A stretch of 64,000 bases of DNA from Forficula auricularia. Taxonomy: Eukaryota; Arthropoda; Insecta; Dermaptera; Forficulidae. The DNA lies in contig JALMQS010000085.1 of the NCBI GenBank assembly GCA_024734495.1, positions 26,907,766 through 26,971,765 of the forward strand. The letters run 5' to 3'. The position numbers and the translations under genes are program-made. Of this stretch, positions 10,946 to 22,048 are shown piece after piece (positions within the stretch are counted from its first letter, which is position 1; the number at the start of each line of letters is the position of its first letter). The notes under the pieces were generated by a model, which worked only from the letters and a program-made list of their open reading frames with translations, had not been told where the DNA came from and did no database searches.

Positions 10946-11735
10946 AATAATTGTTAAAAATATTAAGATAGTGAGCTTGTGATTTTCTCAAGTGTTAACT
11001 TTTATAAATGACTAGATGTTCCCCGGGCAAAAATGGCTGAAAGTATTTTGATGAAAAAAAAAATTGATTGAATATTAGTCTACAAAAAATTCCTAATGGT
11101 TGAACATCAAAAAAATTATATTTTACGAGATCTTACTTAATGTACTTAATGATTTTGTTAAAATGTCTCTTAGTAAGCTGATTGACTCGAGAAATAAACT
11201 TTTATAAACTCAAGAATTTTAAAAAAGTTCTATTAAGTAGAAAATAATCTCTTAAATCTGAGTATAATTAAGTTTTAATATCATTATAAACACTTATTTT
11301 CATTGTTGTGACTTTTCGATTTAATAATTATTTATTTATTAATAATTAATTATTTAATCATTATTATTTGATAAATAAGTTAAATAATTGTTAAAAATAA
11401 TTATTAGGATTGTTTTGGAGATCTAATTGATTTAATATTTTGTTTATTTGAAGTAGTATAAAAAAATAATTCTTAATGAAAGTTGTTCAGTTTTTTTGTA
11501 GATTAAGTAGACGTAAACAAAAATATAGGGTTCCATTTAAAAACAGAACTTGACATTGAAATACCCTTGAAAGCTTGTTCTACGTCGACAAACAATAGCG
11601 TAGTTTAGTTCCCCCGTGAAATAAATAAACTTTTATTTGAAACTTTTTTTCATATACCATCATTAGTAATGCATTGTTTTTGAGTAATAAGACTGTCTCA
11701 AAATAAAAAACTCACCCGGTATATTCATTATACTA
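10946..11735. other. AT-rich spacer with a family D relic
   Basis: 11025-11180 shares words with the flank of family D (a TTATATTTTACGAGAT segment, then AAAATGTCTCTTAGT). The rest shows nothing recognisable. Confidence 0.4.
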
Positions 11736-11770
11736 TCCATGTTTATTTACATCAAACAGAGGACAGCTCC
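11736..11770 (-). terminator. Conserved poly(A) region downstream of the zinc-finger array
   Basis: On the minus strand TTTGATGTAAATAAACATGG contains AATAAA at 11742-11747, about 105 bases after the stop of the 16-finger gene. The same block (CTTGATGTAAATAAA) lies 3' of the second zinc-finger cluster at 22275-22310 and twice, inverted, in the palindrome at 38143-38515. Confidence 0.5.
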
Positions 11771-11852
11771 ATTGATTTCAGCTTATGGATTGGAAATTGA
11801 AGGTTTATGAGAATAACAAGGCGTTAGGTATTTCTCTTAATAATATATGCAT

Positions 11853-13259
11853 TTAATTTTGTAACAAAAAGTGATCATATTCGCATAATGGCTTATTCCC
11901 AGAATGAGTAATCCAATGGTTATTGAGTTGACTTTTAGATGAGAAGTACTTCTCACAGTGATAACAACCGAATGACTTTTCTTCAGAATGAGTACGCAAA
12001 TGCTTTATGAGATAGCGCTTTTGTGAGAAGTACTTTTCACAATGATCGCAACCAAATGATTTCTCCCCAGAATGAATCAGCATATGCATATCGAGTTGAC
12101 TTTTAAATAAAAACAACCTATCGCAGTGATCACAGCCGAATCGTTTTTCACCAGAATGTAATAACAAATGCTTTGTAAGATTGCTCTTTTGTGAGAAGAG
12201 CCTTTGGCAGTGATGACAATAGTATGGCTTTTCTCCAGAATGACTCTTCATATGTTTTAACAGAATGTTCTTTTGTGAGAAACGCTTCCCGCAATGATCA
12301 CAGACGAAAGGTTTCTCTCCCGAATGAGCCATCAAATGGTAAGTGAGTTTACTATTCGCTGAGAAGTATTTATCGCAGTGAACACAGACGTATGGCTTTT
12401 TCCCAGAATGCATCATCAAATGCTTTGTGAGAGTGCTCTTCTGAGCGAAGGTCCTCTCGCAGTGGGCACATGAGAACGGCTTCTCCCCAGTATGAGTCAA
12501 TAAATGCCTAGCGAGGTCACTTTTATATAAAAAGAACTTATCGCAGTAATCACAGCCAAAACGCTTTTCTTCAAAATGTATTAACAAATGCTTTGTGAGA
12601 TTGCTCTTTTGTGAGAAAGACTTTTGGCAGTGATTACAACTGAATGGCTTTTCTCCAGAATGCATTGTCAAATGTTTTGTCAGAGTGTTCTTTAGTAAAA
12701 AAGACTTATCGCACTGATCACAACTGAATGGCTTTTCTCCAGAATGTATTTTCAAATGTTTTGTGAGAATGTTGTTTTGAGTAAATGTCTTCTCGCAGTA
12801 ATTACATTTGAATGGCCTTTCTCCAGTATGAATTTTCATATGTTTTGTGAGAATACTGTTTAGTATAAAGGACTTTTCGCAGTGATTACATTTGAATGGC
12901 TTTTCCCCAGAATGTATTTTCATATGGTTTGTGAGAATGGTCTTAAGTGAAAAGGACTTCTCGCAGTGATTACAACCGAATGGCTTTTCACCAGTATGTA
13001 TTTTCATATGGTTTGCGAGAATGCTCTTTAGTGAAAATGACTTCTCGCAGTCATTACATTTGAATGGTCTTTCTCCAGAATGCAATTTCAAATGTCTTGT
13101 GAGAGTGTTCTTTAGTGTAAAGGACTTCTCGCAGAGATTACAAGTGAATGAGCTTTCTCCAGTATGCATTTTCAAATGTTTTGTTAGAGTGTTCTTTAGT
13201 GAAAAGGACTTTTCGCAGAGATTACATGTGAATGGCTTCTCACCAGACTGCATTATCAA
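11853..13259 (-). CDS. C2H2 zinc-finger protein, 16-finger array
   Basis: This is an uninterrupted 468-codon exon. It holds 16 tandem C2H2 fingers in register at 28-residue spacing from about residue 12 to 454, with linkers of the TGEKPF or SGEKPF type, and ends in a truncated CEYD remnant and LLQN. Such arrays bind DNA, probably as a nuclear regulator. All 16 fingers keep both Cys and both His. The chosen ATG is weak: it falls inside an older finger (HLIMQSGE, where the last His is now Gln). Upstream, a further finger start (KPFVCDYCEKFS, 13300-13260) is cut by a frameshift and stop. The region homologous to the splice acceptor of the 23.9 kb array exon (TTCATTTAG there) reads TTCATCTG here, without AG. 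The array is well preserved but its 5' connection looks lost. A candidate acceptor at 13616-13618 is the only other upstream signal. Confidence 0.85.
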   Translation of the reverse strand: MIMQSGEKPFTCNLCEKSFSLKNTLTKHLKMHTGESSFTCNLCEKSFTLKNTLTRHLKLHSGERPFKCNDCEKSFSLKSILANHMKIHTGEKPFGCNHCEKSFSLKTILTNHMKIHSGEKPFKCNHCEKSFILNSILTKHMKIHTGERPFKCNYCEKTFTQNNILTKHLKIHSGEKPFSCDQCDKSFLLKNTLTKHLTMHSGEKPFSCNHCQKSFSQKSNLTKHLLIHFEEKRFGCDYCDKFFLYKSDLARHLLTHTGEKPFSCAHCERTFAQKSTLTKHLMMHSGKKPYVCVHCDKYFSANSKLTYHLMAHSGEKPFVCDHCGKRFSQKNILLKHMKSHSGEKPYYCHHCQRLFSQKSNLTKHLLLHSGEKRFGCDHCDRLFLFKSQLDMHMLIHSGEKSFGCDHCEKYFSQKRYLIKHLRTHSEEKSFGCYHCEKYFSSKSQLNNHWITHSGNKPLCEYDHFLLQN

Positions 13260-13744
13260 ATGTTCTAAGAGAATTTTTCACAGTAATCACAGACAAATGG
13301 CTTTTCACAGATGAATCAAAATATTAAATTAAATTTTAGAAAAAGATAGTAGGTCAGAATGAATTTAATTATGTTTCTTTAGTTTTGATTTTTTTTTTCC
13401 TTGATTGATATCGAACTTGAATCCCATCAGAAAAGTTACATTTTTGTAATGAACATTGTTAATTACATAATTTTTTTTACTGGTGACATCGAAAAGGACT
13501 TTTTCCGCTACTCTCGTAATCAGATATCTTGATAAAAGTATAATAAAACTAGAAGAAATATTAATATGTAGAAAAAATGTTCTTCAAAAGATTCGTTCCT
13601 TTGAATGACTTGCATCTGAAAAAAATAGAGAAAAAAATTAAAAAACTAGATTTAAGTAGCTTGAGTAATATAAAAAATGCCAATTTCATAGAAAATTAAT
13701 TGTAATATTTTCGACATTGAAAATTGTGCGATTTAACTTATAAG
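13260..13744. other. Decayed finger plus non-coding flank
   Basis: 13260-13315 holds the frameshifted remnant of one further finger on the minus strand. Beyond it, TTTTTTTTCAG on the minus strand at about 13616-13626 is acceptor-like, but the sequence after it is open only for a short distance in any frame. Confidence 0.4.
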
Positions 13745-13863
13745 TAGAGACCGGATTCCTAATGCAATTTCATATATTGTTTGCTGCCACATACGACCCA
13801 GGGATCAATTATCTATACGAATCATGCATCTAGGATACTGTGGTTAAATTTTATACTGAATAT

Positions 13864-13965
13864 TTTTGCATATTTGAGTAATATTGCATAAAATTGCATA
13901 TTTGAAGAATATTGCATAAAATTGCATATTTGAAGAATATTGCATAAAATTGTATATTTGAAGGA
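13864..13965. repeat. Tandem repeat, 28-bp unit, about 3.6 copies
   Basis: The units start at 13867, 13895, 13923 and 13951, with core TTGCATATTTGAAGAATA. It is part of the sub-terminal region of the hAT-like element. Confidence 0.85.
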
Positions 13966-13975
13966 GTTTAGATTT

Positions 13976-14152
13976 TTTTTTTTTTTTTGGCACAAGTTTC
14001 TAGCATAAGCCTAATTACGATACTAGTTATATTTTTTTTTTAATTTGTCTCTACCCCGGGGTCAGATTTAGCTGGATGCTCGAGTCGGATTCGAACCCGG
14101 GTCCCCAGGTTAGCTCGCTGTCATGTTACCGCCTAGCCTATCTGACCCCCAG
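13976..14152 (-). mobile_element. tRNA-derived SINE family 1, minus-strand copy
   Basis: Same family as 8931-9120, reversed: poly-T at its left end, and the B-box complement GGATTCGAACCCGGG and tRNA-like head at its right. The duplication AGTTTAGATTT flanks it at 13965-13975 and 14153-14163. Confidence 0.9.
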
Positions 14153-14270
14153 AGTTTAGATTTATTTAAAAGTAAATTTTCGGAGAAAGAATGAAAAAAA
14201 TGAAGAAATAAAACAGGGGGACATTATTATTTTTTTTTTTTTTAAAGGCCTTCGGCAACTATAGGCGATT

Positions 14271-14594
14271 TTGACCATTGAGTGTTCGTGTGTGTGTAAA
14301 TTAGTGTAGGGATCAGAACCGGTCAAATATTTGTATTATTTTATTAGTTTATTGACCATTGAGTGTTCGTGTGTGTGTAAATTAGTGTAGGGATCAGAAC
14401 CGGTCAAATATTTGCATTATTTTATTAGTTTATTGACCATTGAGTGTTCGTGTGTGTGTAAATTAGTGTAGGGATCAGAACCGGTCAAATATTTGCATTA
14501 TTTTATTAGTTTATTGACCATTGAGTGTTCTGTGTGTGTAAATTAGTGTAGAGATAAGAGCCGGTCAAATATTTGCATTATTTTATTAGTTTAT
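14271..14594. repeat. Minisatellite, 81-bp unit, four copies
   Basis: The units begin at 14271, 14352, 14433 and 14514 with TTGACCATTGAGTGTTC. The first three are almost identical; the fourth has a two-base deletion in the GT run and a few changes. High identity suggests recent amplification inside the hAT-like element. Confidence 0.95.
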
Positions 14595-14737
14595 TATTTG
14601 TAGGTACGTCAATATGATAAGCTTGTTAATATAAAAAATAAATAAAAGCAGTACTATAACAATGTTAAATAAAACTAGCCCCTCCACCCCCGTATTTCTT
14701 CGTTCACATTTTTTGAAACATTATTATATTTATTATG

Positions 14738-14915
14738 TTGATTTATGACGATGTTCAAGCGGGAGGCCCGAGTTCAAGCCTTGATACTATATAAAATTTC
14801 GAATCGGCTAAATCTCGGCTCCATCACTAACACTACTAACACTTTACTGATGTGCTGTCTAAATGGGCTGTGTTCCCAGTGACAATAAATAATAAAAATA
14901 ATAATAATAATAATA
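14738..14915 (+). mobile_element. SINE family 2, 5'-truncated copy
   Basis: It matches the 3' two-thirds of the SINE at 24975-25204 (TATGACGATGTT, then CGGCTCC.TCACTAAC, then GTGCTGTCTAAATGGGCT, then CCCAGTGACA) and ends in an AATAATAAT repeat. Confidence 0.8.
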
Positions 14916-15196
14916 CAAAATACATATACCTAATGAGAATTTTGTGCAATTTTTTACGCAATAAAAGTACATATTTGACACATGATTTTATTTATTTCAT
15001 AGCACTCCTTCAATTATATAGTCTTTTTGTCTTCAATTTTAATTTTTTATGCATAAAAAAATTTATTTTGCCATCTTTTACTGCATATTTTAACCTATTC
15101 TGCATTTTAGTTGAATATTTCATCAATTTTAACTGCATATTTTATGGCATATTTTGGCAGTTTTTACTGCATAAAAATCCGGTCTCTACTTATAAG

Positions 15197-16089
15197 TTAT
15201 CTTTCAAAACAGTTTTGGTTTTAAATATTTGAAAATTAAAATTATTTTTTAAAATTCCCCTAAATTCTTAAAATTAGCTATGACTTTTAGAACAATAGAA
15301 TGAAAATTTTTTTCTTTGATTATTTATTAGACTAATAAATAAATAAACTTACTCTTATTTAATTCATTTCTTCTTAATTGTAATTTTACTTTTAATAATA
15401 AGTATAATTTCAACTGAATACATTTGTTTTAAAGCCTCTTTAGAAATAATTCCTTAATTTATACCTTTTTATAATGAAATATGTGGCCTGAAAAAAATAA
15501 AAATTAATCAATATCTATTTTAATATTATAAAGAAAGAATGTTAGAACATTTATTTATTAGTTCGAGACACTATTAGAAAGTTTCTTCTAACTCATAGAC
15601 TATATTAGAAGCTAAGAAACTGAGTTTAAAAATTATTTTCCAATTAGAAAGTTTAGATGTTTCTGAGTGACATGGTCTATATATATACATAAATATACAT
15701 ATATTCTCACCCTTTATGAAAAGTGATAATAATAATAAATTATAACTTGTTACCAGTGTAATGATTCTTTATGTAAAACGTCTGCTGGAGATAGATTTTA
15801 CGTGTTTTTATGACTTGGGTGAGTAGTATATAATCCTCATTTCCAACTCCTTTAAAAAATTTATTATAAATGTTAAAAACAAAAAATTAAAACATGCAAT
15901 GATCTTTTCCAGTTGACGTGCACTGGAAGAGCAGCGGTATAGCGCTCGAAGCGTTGTTCAAATCTCGATTACGTCTGCCCAAAATAAAGTAACAAATAGA
16001 TGTTGACTCTTTATTTCAACTTTTTATTTTCCCTTCACTGGCCCCTTAGCCAATTCAATTTAAATAAAATAGGGCCACCAAACACGGTT
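15197..16089. other. AT-rich, no gene; possible tRNA-like SINE head at 15915-15990
   Basis: Nothing coding is visible. The stretch GCAGCGGTATAGCGCTCGAAGC followed by TTCAAATCTCG looks tRNA-like but lacks clear boundaries. Confidence 0.3.
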
Positions 16090-16440
16090 CTTTTTAAAAT
16101 AATAAATTAATTAAAGAACAAGCAAATAAAGGCAATAAAATAATTAGATCTCTTTACGGTTTGATTAAAAGATCAAAATTAAAAATTACCAGTCGACAAC
16201 TCAAACTATTCGACACTTTAATTGACCTGTGTTGTTATACGGAGCAGAATTATACGGTTGGAGGGAACAACAAAAAATCGAAATGATACAAGGCGAATAT
16301 GTCAAGATGATCCTAGATCTAGAGCGAAATACTCCAGCCTACATATGGAGAAGGAGATAAAGGAAAGCTGTCCAGTTTAGCAGATGAAGAGAGTGCCTGA
16401 AGTTCATTCTGAAAATGGTGGAAGAGAATGAATACAGTAG
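16090..16440 (+). mobile_element. LINE family B fragment, third copy
   Basis: The translation contains VLLYGAELYGWREQQKIEMI, then ILDLERNTPAYIWRR, the same region as 10191-10240 of family B, with a stop and frameshifts. Confidence 0.6.
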
Positions 16441-16575
16441 AAACCTCTAAAATATGCAGTTAAAAACATGAAAATATACAACAAAAATGTTAAAAAAATA
16501 TGCAGTTAAAAACCTGAAATATACAACAAAAATGTTAAACTATGCAATGAAATAGTCCAAATATGTAATTATTAT
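16441..16575. repeat. Two-unit repeat of ATATGCAGTTAAAAAC
   Basis: Two near-identical units of about 45-48 bases (16455-16545) contain ATATGCAGTTAAAAAC, AATATACAACAAAAATGTTAAA. The words resemble the sub-terminal part of the 13745 hAT-like element. Confidence 0.6.
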
Positions 16576-17423
16576 TTATTACTAGGTCGGTTTTCACTTT
16601 TTCATCCAAATATAATTTTTTTCCCCCATTCAAAAAAGTCAAGAAGAAACTTTAAGATTGCATGATAAGATTTCAAGCCAATATAAAATGTTGTCAATAC
16701 GATTATTAAATTAATTAATCAGTTAAGATTGATAAAAGAAAAGCAGAGGACTGTTTTTTTTTTGTTTTATAATGATATCGATGAGCGAAGGAGTTACACC
16801 ATAAAGGTGCATCCTCTAAAGGCCTGGGTTGGCCCCTCCATCGTGAAAAGAAGAAGAGGAGGGGATTTTATGGGCTGGGTAGGAGTTGAAGGTATCTGTG
16901 GATGCGGGTCTTAAACAGCTGAAGGTTATAAGTTGCAGGGAAGACGGTGGCTGGAAGTGAGTTCCAGTCTCTGGAGGTCATAGGATAGAGTTGGCGAAAG
17001 CGCTTGTTCGACTTTTATCCAATTTGACAGCGAAGGGGTGCTGAGCGTTCGAAAACCGCGTGTTTCTTGTAAAGAGGGCTTTAGGGGGGATAATTGATTT
17101 CAGCTCGACTGAACAGACACCATGATAGTATCTGTAGTACAGGGAAAGGGCAGAAACGGTTCTTCGGTGAGCCAGGGAGTCGAGTGGGTTTGTTAGGGCC
17201 GGGTCTCCTATTAGTTTAATTGCTCGTTTCTGAATTGCATCCAGTGTGGCAAGAGAATGCTTGGAGGCCCCTCTCCACAGATGAGAGCCATATTCGAGAC
17301 AGGGACGAATTTGAGCCTTATACAGTGTAAGAAGTTGACTGGGAGTATAATAGCGTATAGACCTAAATAAGAGGACAAGCTTGGGCGCTGCTGATTTAGC
17401 AGTGGTTGAGATATGGTCATTAC

Positions 17424-17569
17424 CAAGGGGTGAACCGCGACCTAACATCGTGTACACCTAGTTCCACTTCCACTTTCATTTCCAAGTAGAAGACAATAGA
17501 TTATCTAATGCATTCCAAAATAATTCCAAAGATGGTGTACACCTAATTCGAATCGCGGTTCACCCCTCG
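17424..17569. mobile_element. MITE, 146 bp, with GGGGTGAACCGCGA ends
   Basis: Inverted ends (AGGGGTGAACCGCGA and TCGCGGTTCACCCCT) are flanked by 8-base repeats GTCATTAC and GTCATTCC, hAT-like. It splits the LINE reading frame exactly. The second copy is at 34947-35083. Confidence 0.85.
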
Positions 17570-17600
17570 GTCATTCCAATGAAGGACAGGCATTAGAGCA

Positions 17601-19312
17601 GTGTTTCCCTGTGCTGGGGCGTAACGCCACCGCGGGGGCAATTTGCTGGTTAGAGGGGGGGCAATTTGAGAATTGACATGACATATTTTTGAACTGAATA
17701 TATATATATTAACCGAACCGAGTCGTTTGCACATATTCGGTTCTATTACGTGGTTTGATTTAATAAAAATATTGTAAGTAATATTAATAATTTAATATTT
17801 GGTTTTGTTAAGAATCTAGAATTAAGTCAGAAACAAGTAAGTAACAGAAATTTTGAACAGTTTCATTGGCTCAACAAGTGTAATGTTTCTGACTCTGCAA
17901 TACTTGAAATTGTTAATCATTTAAAAATTTTAATTACGGATTTTAAAGAGAGATTTGCTGATTTAGAAGAAATGAATTTTCCGACATGGATGGTGCAACC
18001 AGTTTTGGTGGATTTAGCTGATATATCCAATCTGCAATATCAAGAAGAACTCGCGGAGTTGCAAAGTGACGAATCTGTAATAACTCTATTTAATATTAAA
18101 GGTGTGAGGTCCCAGATTCACGAAGGCCTCTCCCATGTCTTCAGCAATGGTTACCACATAAACCGAAACGTCAAAAATCCAATATAGAATGGTTATTCCT
18201 CAAGTACTAGATGAGAATCAATAGCTATTTTTGATTTTAATTCGATTCCTCCATGTCGTCAGCAATGGTAACGGATAAGAAAACAACGCGGTTGCTATGG
18301 TTGCTTATAAAATTTCCTCCCAAATTTTTACCATTTCACAGCGAGAAGCCTAACCATTCTTACTTAAGTTAGGTTAAATGAGCTATATTAAAACGATCAA
18401 ATGAATAAATTTTAAAGAATTTAAAAATTAAAAAAGTACTATTTTACTATAGAGTAAAGTACTTTAAAAATATGATTTTACTAAAAACTTTATTTAACCT
18501 TTTTTGTGGTCCCCAAGGTACTTAATTAGGATATTAAATTTCATCAAAATTGGTTAAGTCATTTTCAAGATATTTAGAAAAAACTAAAAAAGTACTGAAA
18601 TAAAGTACTAATGTTTGTGGACCGATATGTACCAAAAACTAATCAGCGCTTCATTTTGTTAAACTAATGGTAGGTTTTCAATTTCATTTCAATCAGCGCA
18701 AAGGTGTGGAAAAAATCGTGGACGAAAAAAACGATAACACACACACATACATACATCCATCCATCCCCACGCACTTCCAAAAAAATGGCACTTTTTGGCC
18801 TCTCGACGAGATTCCAGGTAATTTTTGGCAAAACCGTCACGTGCTAAAATTCAATCTCATTGAATACTTCAATTTGTGACCTTAATTGAGTCTATGGGTT
18901 CCGTAGTCTTTACCTGAGGACCCTTTGAAGTCGCGCTTGCCGCGAGAGCGATTCCAATACTTTCTCCCATGCTTCGCATTGGATAAAGTAAAAAGAAATA
19001 GTCTGGATATAACACAACGTGGAGATTTGAGACTTAAGCTAAATAAGCTTGAGCCAGATATAAAATCGATGTGTAAAAAGTATCAAGTCCACAAATCACA
19101 TTAAATTAAGTTTTAAAAATATATTATTTTTATTTATTAAAAGTTCGTTTCTTTGTTTTGACAACAGTTGTAAGAAATCCCTTTCAAAATTATCATTCAT
19201 ATTACTAAAAAGAACAAAAATAAATTTTTTAACTAATATTATTATATGGGGGACATGATGATTTTAGAAATGTTAAAGTGGGGCATGGCCTAAAAAAGTT
19301 TGGGAAACACTG
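17601..19312 (+). mobile_element. hAT transposon with degraded transposase, itself interrupted
   Basis: Ends read CAGTGTTTCCC and GGGAAACACTG, with imperfect 8-base duplications (CATTAGAG and CTCTAGAG). The transposase is in two pieces: 17850-18107 (FHWLNKCNVSDSAILEIVNH, then FPTWMVQPVLVDLADIS, then ELAELQSDE and FNIKG), and 18996-19103 (NSLDITQRGDLRLKLNKLEP to a TAA). Both match the C-terminal half of the hAT-derived ZBED5/GTF2IRD2-like group. Family B sequence (18107-18993) separates them, and the N-terminal catalytic half is missing. Confidence 0.85.
18107..18993 (+). repeat. Family B repeat inserted in the hAT transposase
   Basis: Colinear with 35950-36640, both ending in CATGCTTCGCATTGGATAAAG. 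The left part carries the unit GTCTTCAGCAATGGTTACC and AACCGAAACGTCAAAAATCC, which is tandem and mirrored in the 35335 copy. Confidence 0.8.
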
Positions 19313-19395
19313 CCTCTAGAGTGACGCCTAGCATTGAAATTTTATCACTGGATTCTAGTGAGTTTGAATCGAATGATATGTTTGGGGAGAAAAAA

Positions 19396-20239
19396 ACTTT
19401 AATATAATATAAACAAACATTCTTAACATTCAAAGAGTATAGGAAAAAAGGAAAGAACACCTCTCCATACTAGCTTCTAGAAAAATAAATCAAATAGCTT
19501 AACAGTTGTTTTGAAACTCCTATTAGTTTTTGTGGTCGAGAGCTGACAAGATTTTGACTCACTCAACCAGTCACTAACAGACATTTTCAAATAATAATAA
19601 CTATCTCCGAAAATGTTACTTTTAAGTAGTTTTTTTTATAAAGCTTTTTTGTAGGCCTTAATTTCGTATATTTACAGATATTTTTTTATCTAAATCGAAT
19701 AGGCACTTTTTGAGAAATGTCCAAAAAACAAACACTTTTTCAACCACGATTACAATATTTATCTATAATATAAGGAAATTTAAATAAATATATATGTATA
19801 TTTATTTCTTAAAAATCAATTACAATCAATCTAAAAGGTGAATAATCTTCAAATTTAAAAAAATCGACCAAATAAATAGTTACTTGTTAAATCTATGATA
19901 GTTACTGTTTTTTTTATTTAACTAGATTTCATATTAATATTTAATAGCCTATACCTAAACATAATGATCTAATGTTATTAAAATCTTATATTTATTTGAT
20001 GACAATGAGACGTCATAATAAGTTAACCTATGGGTATAAATAAGGGCGTTTGTATTCCTTATTACCTTTGTATTATATTCAACCGTGGTAAAATTCATTT
20101 GTAGATAATCATTTTAAAGAAATTAAATATGATGAATTTGAGTAAACGAAACCTTTTCAAGTATTTAATTATAATTTTATAATCAAATGTAAGTCAGTTT
20201 ATTTAGAAAGTTTGGACTAGTTCAAATGAATACCGACAG
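19396..20239. other. AT-rich; family D relic and a TATA-like site
   Basis: 19490-19760 is a diverged piece of family D flank. At 20034-20041 TATAAATA follows GACGTCA (20010-20016) and lies about 30 bases before AT-rich sequence. No gene follows that I can identify. Confidence 0.35.
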
Positions 20240-20539
20240 ATGTCATCTCACTCATTGCTCTTTGTCCCGGTTATTTTTAAGAGATATCACATACTACTAA
20301 AGGGTATTTGTGGGAGGGAGGAGGTGGGGTCCAGGGGTCGTTTCCTCTTGTCCTACATTTCCAAAGCCCATTAGTGCCTGTCTTTATATGTGACCTATGG
20401 GACTTCCTGGACCCCACCTCCCACCCCCTGGGCGGGAGGGGGGCTCAGGGGTACTAAAGGGCATTTCTCTCTGTATTTCTACCTATATCACAAACTAGTA
20501 AAAGAAATTTGAGCCTGTCTCTGTATGTACCTATGTTTC

Positions 20540-20797
20540 TATGTCCCCCCAGGGGTTGGCTTCCAGAGGAAAGGTGGGGGTTCAGGGCATGGAGGCTAGG
20601 GCTAGCGAGTCCAGGAGGTAGGTTTACTAGGCTGGAGGGTGATCAAAAGTGGGGCAAACGTTCCAGGGTTTAGGAGAGAGTTGGTGGAATGGGGAGTGGT
20701 TGGAGATGGAGGAGAGGGAGTGTTCAAGTTACAGGGGTCCAGGGTCGAAACCCCCTGGCTAGCAAGAGGCCCGCCAAAAGTGGGCATTGCAGCTAGT
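20540..20797 (+). mobile_element. Possible Helitron 3' end
   Basis: The G-rich segment ends in a small hairpin (GCCC ... GGGC at 20769-20784), then about 8 bases, then CTAG|T at 20793-20797, the canonical Helitron terminus. No 5' end was found. Confidence 0.35.
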
Positions 20798-21241
20798 AGG
20801 TATCTAAAATAAAACTGATGAGGCCATCCCCTGACTTTACCATACTCCTGCCCCGTCTCTTATAATTAATATTTAATGAAATAATTTATTATCATTAGCA
20901 ATTTATGGTAGTCTGTGTTAATTTTTCATGTCATTTTGATCCAATTTTCAAAATTGACCCCTGGTAGGGGGTAACCTGAATATTTTCAAAAATCCCGTGT
21001 TTGGTATGAAAATATATTTTATTTATACTGAACCTGTTTTTGAAAATCGAATATTAATAATCAATCAGTGTTCCCAAAGTGACCCATCATTTTAAGTGTT
21101 ATTTTGAGTAAAAATTTTATATTAGAGAATACTTTGAACGTTATTGCCCAAGGTAGCGAATAGTAGCAGGTAAAAAGATAAAGTTAAATGTCTAGATCCG
21201 GTCCTGAATAATCACATGAGAATCCAGTAGACATCTATCTA

Positions 21242-22048
21242 TCTACTCTTATTAAACGAGCAAAAATTGTATATAGGTATATTTATATATTTGTATCTTA
21301 GTTCTATTTTGAAAACGGCTCTACCGATTTTGATGAAACAAATTCTATTAACAAGTTTTTAGGATGAGAAAGTCATCTGGCTAGGTCTGGACCTCGACAA
21401 AAAATTTCATCTTAATTGATCTTTTCTTAATTAGAGTAATTATTGATAGATGAAAATCTTAATAAAAAAGTTTGTTTACATTTTTTTCAATTATCTTTTA
21501 TTTTTTAATTTATAAAACCTACTAATATAGGTTATAACAAATATTATTATATTAGATTAAAATTAGGATATTTTTTTTTAAATTAACAGAGGTGTCCAAA
21601 TCATAACATTACAGGTGGATTCATAACAAAACAGGTGTGTTTACAAATAAAGTGGTTGAAGTGGGTTTTTTTTTATATAACTTGGAAACAAATTTTAGGT
21701 TTTTATTTAAGATCCTATACGATTATTTTTTTATTATTATTTTCCTATTTATTTTTTATAATGTTAATCAATATGAACGAATGTGGGCAAATTGGTGTAC
21801 GAGTAAACTAATATACACATAATATGGGGGGCATTAGAAAGCTAGAAATGCAAAACTGGGTGCGGGGTGGGGAGCAGTTGTGGGGGTGAAGGATGAGGGG
21901 TTCAGTTGTGGGGATACGGGGGCGTGGCGGGATGGAGGTGCAGTGGTGGGTCGAGGGGGCTGGTTTCGGGGGGGGGGGGGGCATGTACTATATATATTTG
22001 TATTCTTTTTAATTTGGTTACCGTGCATTGCTCGGTGGCTCCAGGTAT
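21242..22048 (+). mobile_element. Helitron-like non-autonomous element
   Basis: It starts TCTACTCTTATTAAACGAGC after an A and contains the GGCTCTACCGATTTTGATGA segment. It has a G-rich block (21855-21982) and ends in GTGCATTGCTCGGTGGCTCC and AGGTA. Relatives are at 29113-29880. The end does not show CTAG, so the class is tentative. Confidence 0.4.

Larger units (their letters stand above)
13745..15188. mobile_element. hAT-like non-autonomous element, 1.44 kb, with nested insertions
   Basis: Inverted ends read TAGAGACCGGATT and AATCCGGTCTCTA, each bordered by the 8-base duplication CTTATAAG (13737-13744 and 15189-15196), as expected for hAT. Sub-terminal sequence is full of TGCATATTTT words on both sides. 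Inside are a 28-bp tandem repeat, a SINE, an 81-bp minisatellite and a second SINE. No transposase is visible. Confidence 0.75.
16745..19395 (-). mobile_element. Jockey-like LINE fragment, interrupted by a MITE and a hAT element
   Basis: Coding pieces on the minus strand are 19393-19313 (SNSLESSDKISMLGVTL), 17600-17570 (MPVLHWNDH) and 17423-16880 (NDHISTTAKSAAPKLVLLFR..., PCLEYGSHLWRGASKH, KALFTRNTRFSNAQHPFAV, ending after a frameshift in RDWNSLPATVFPA and a LQLLPSP stop near 16865). They join in order once the two insertions are removed. The 3' tail and A-rich end lie at 16750-16840. A related copy is at 51516-52445. Confidence 0.85.

Noticed and set aside
13021..13314. 97-codon plus-strand frame
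   Set aside because: Antisense shadow of the 16-finger array.
13480..13615. Upstream exon of the 16-finger gene after the acceptor-like TTTTTTTTCAG at 13616-13626
   Set aside because: The phase does not join the array, the similarity to the 1637-1722 exon is too weak, and each frame stops soon.
14271..14594. Possible CRISPR-like array
   Set aside because: Units are contiguous without unique spacers, in an animal transposon; it is a minisatellite.
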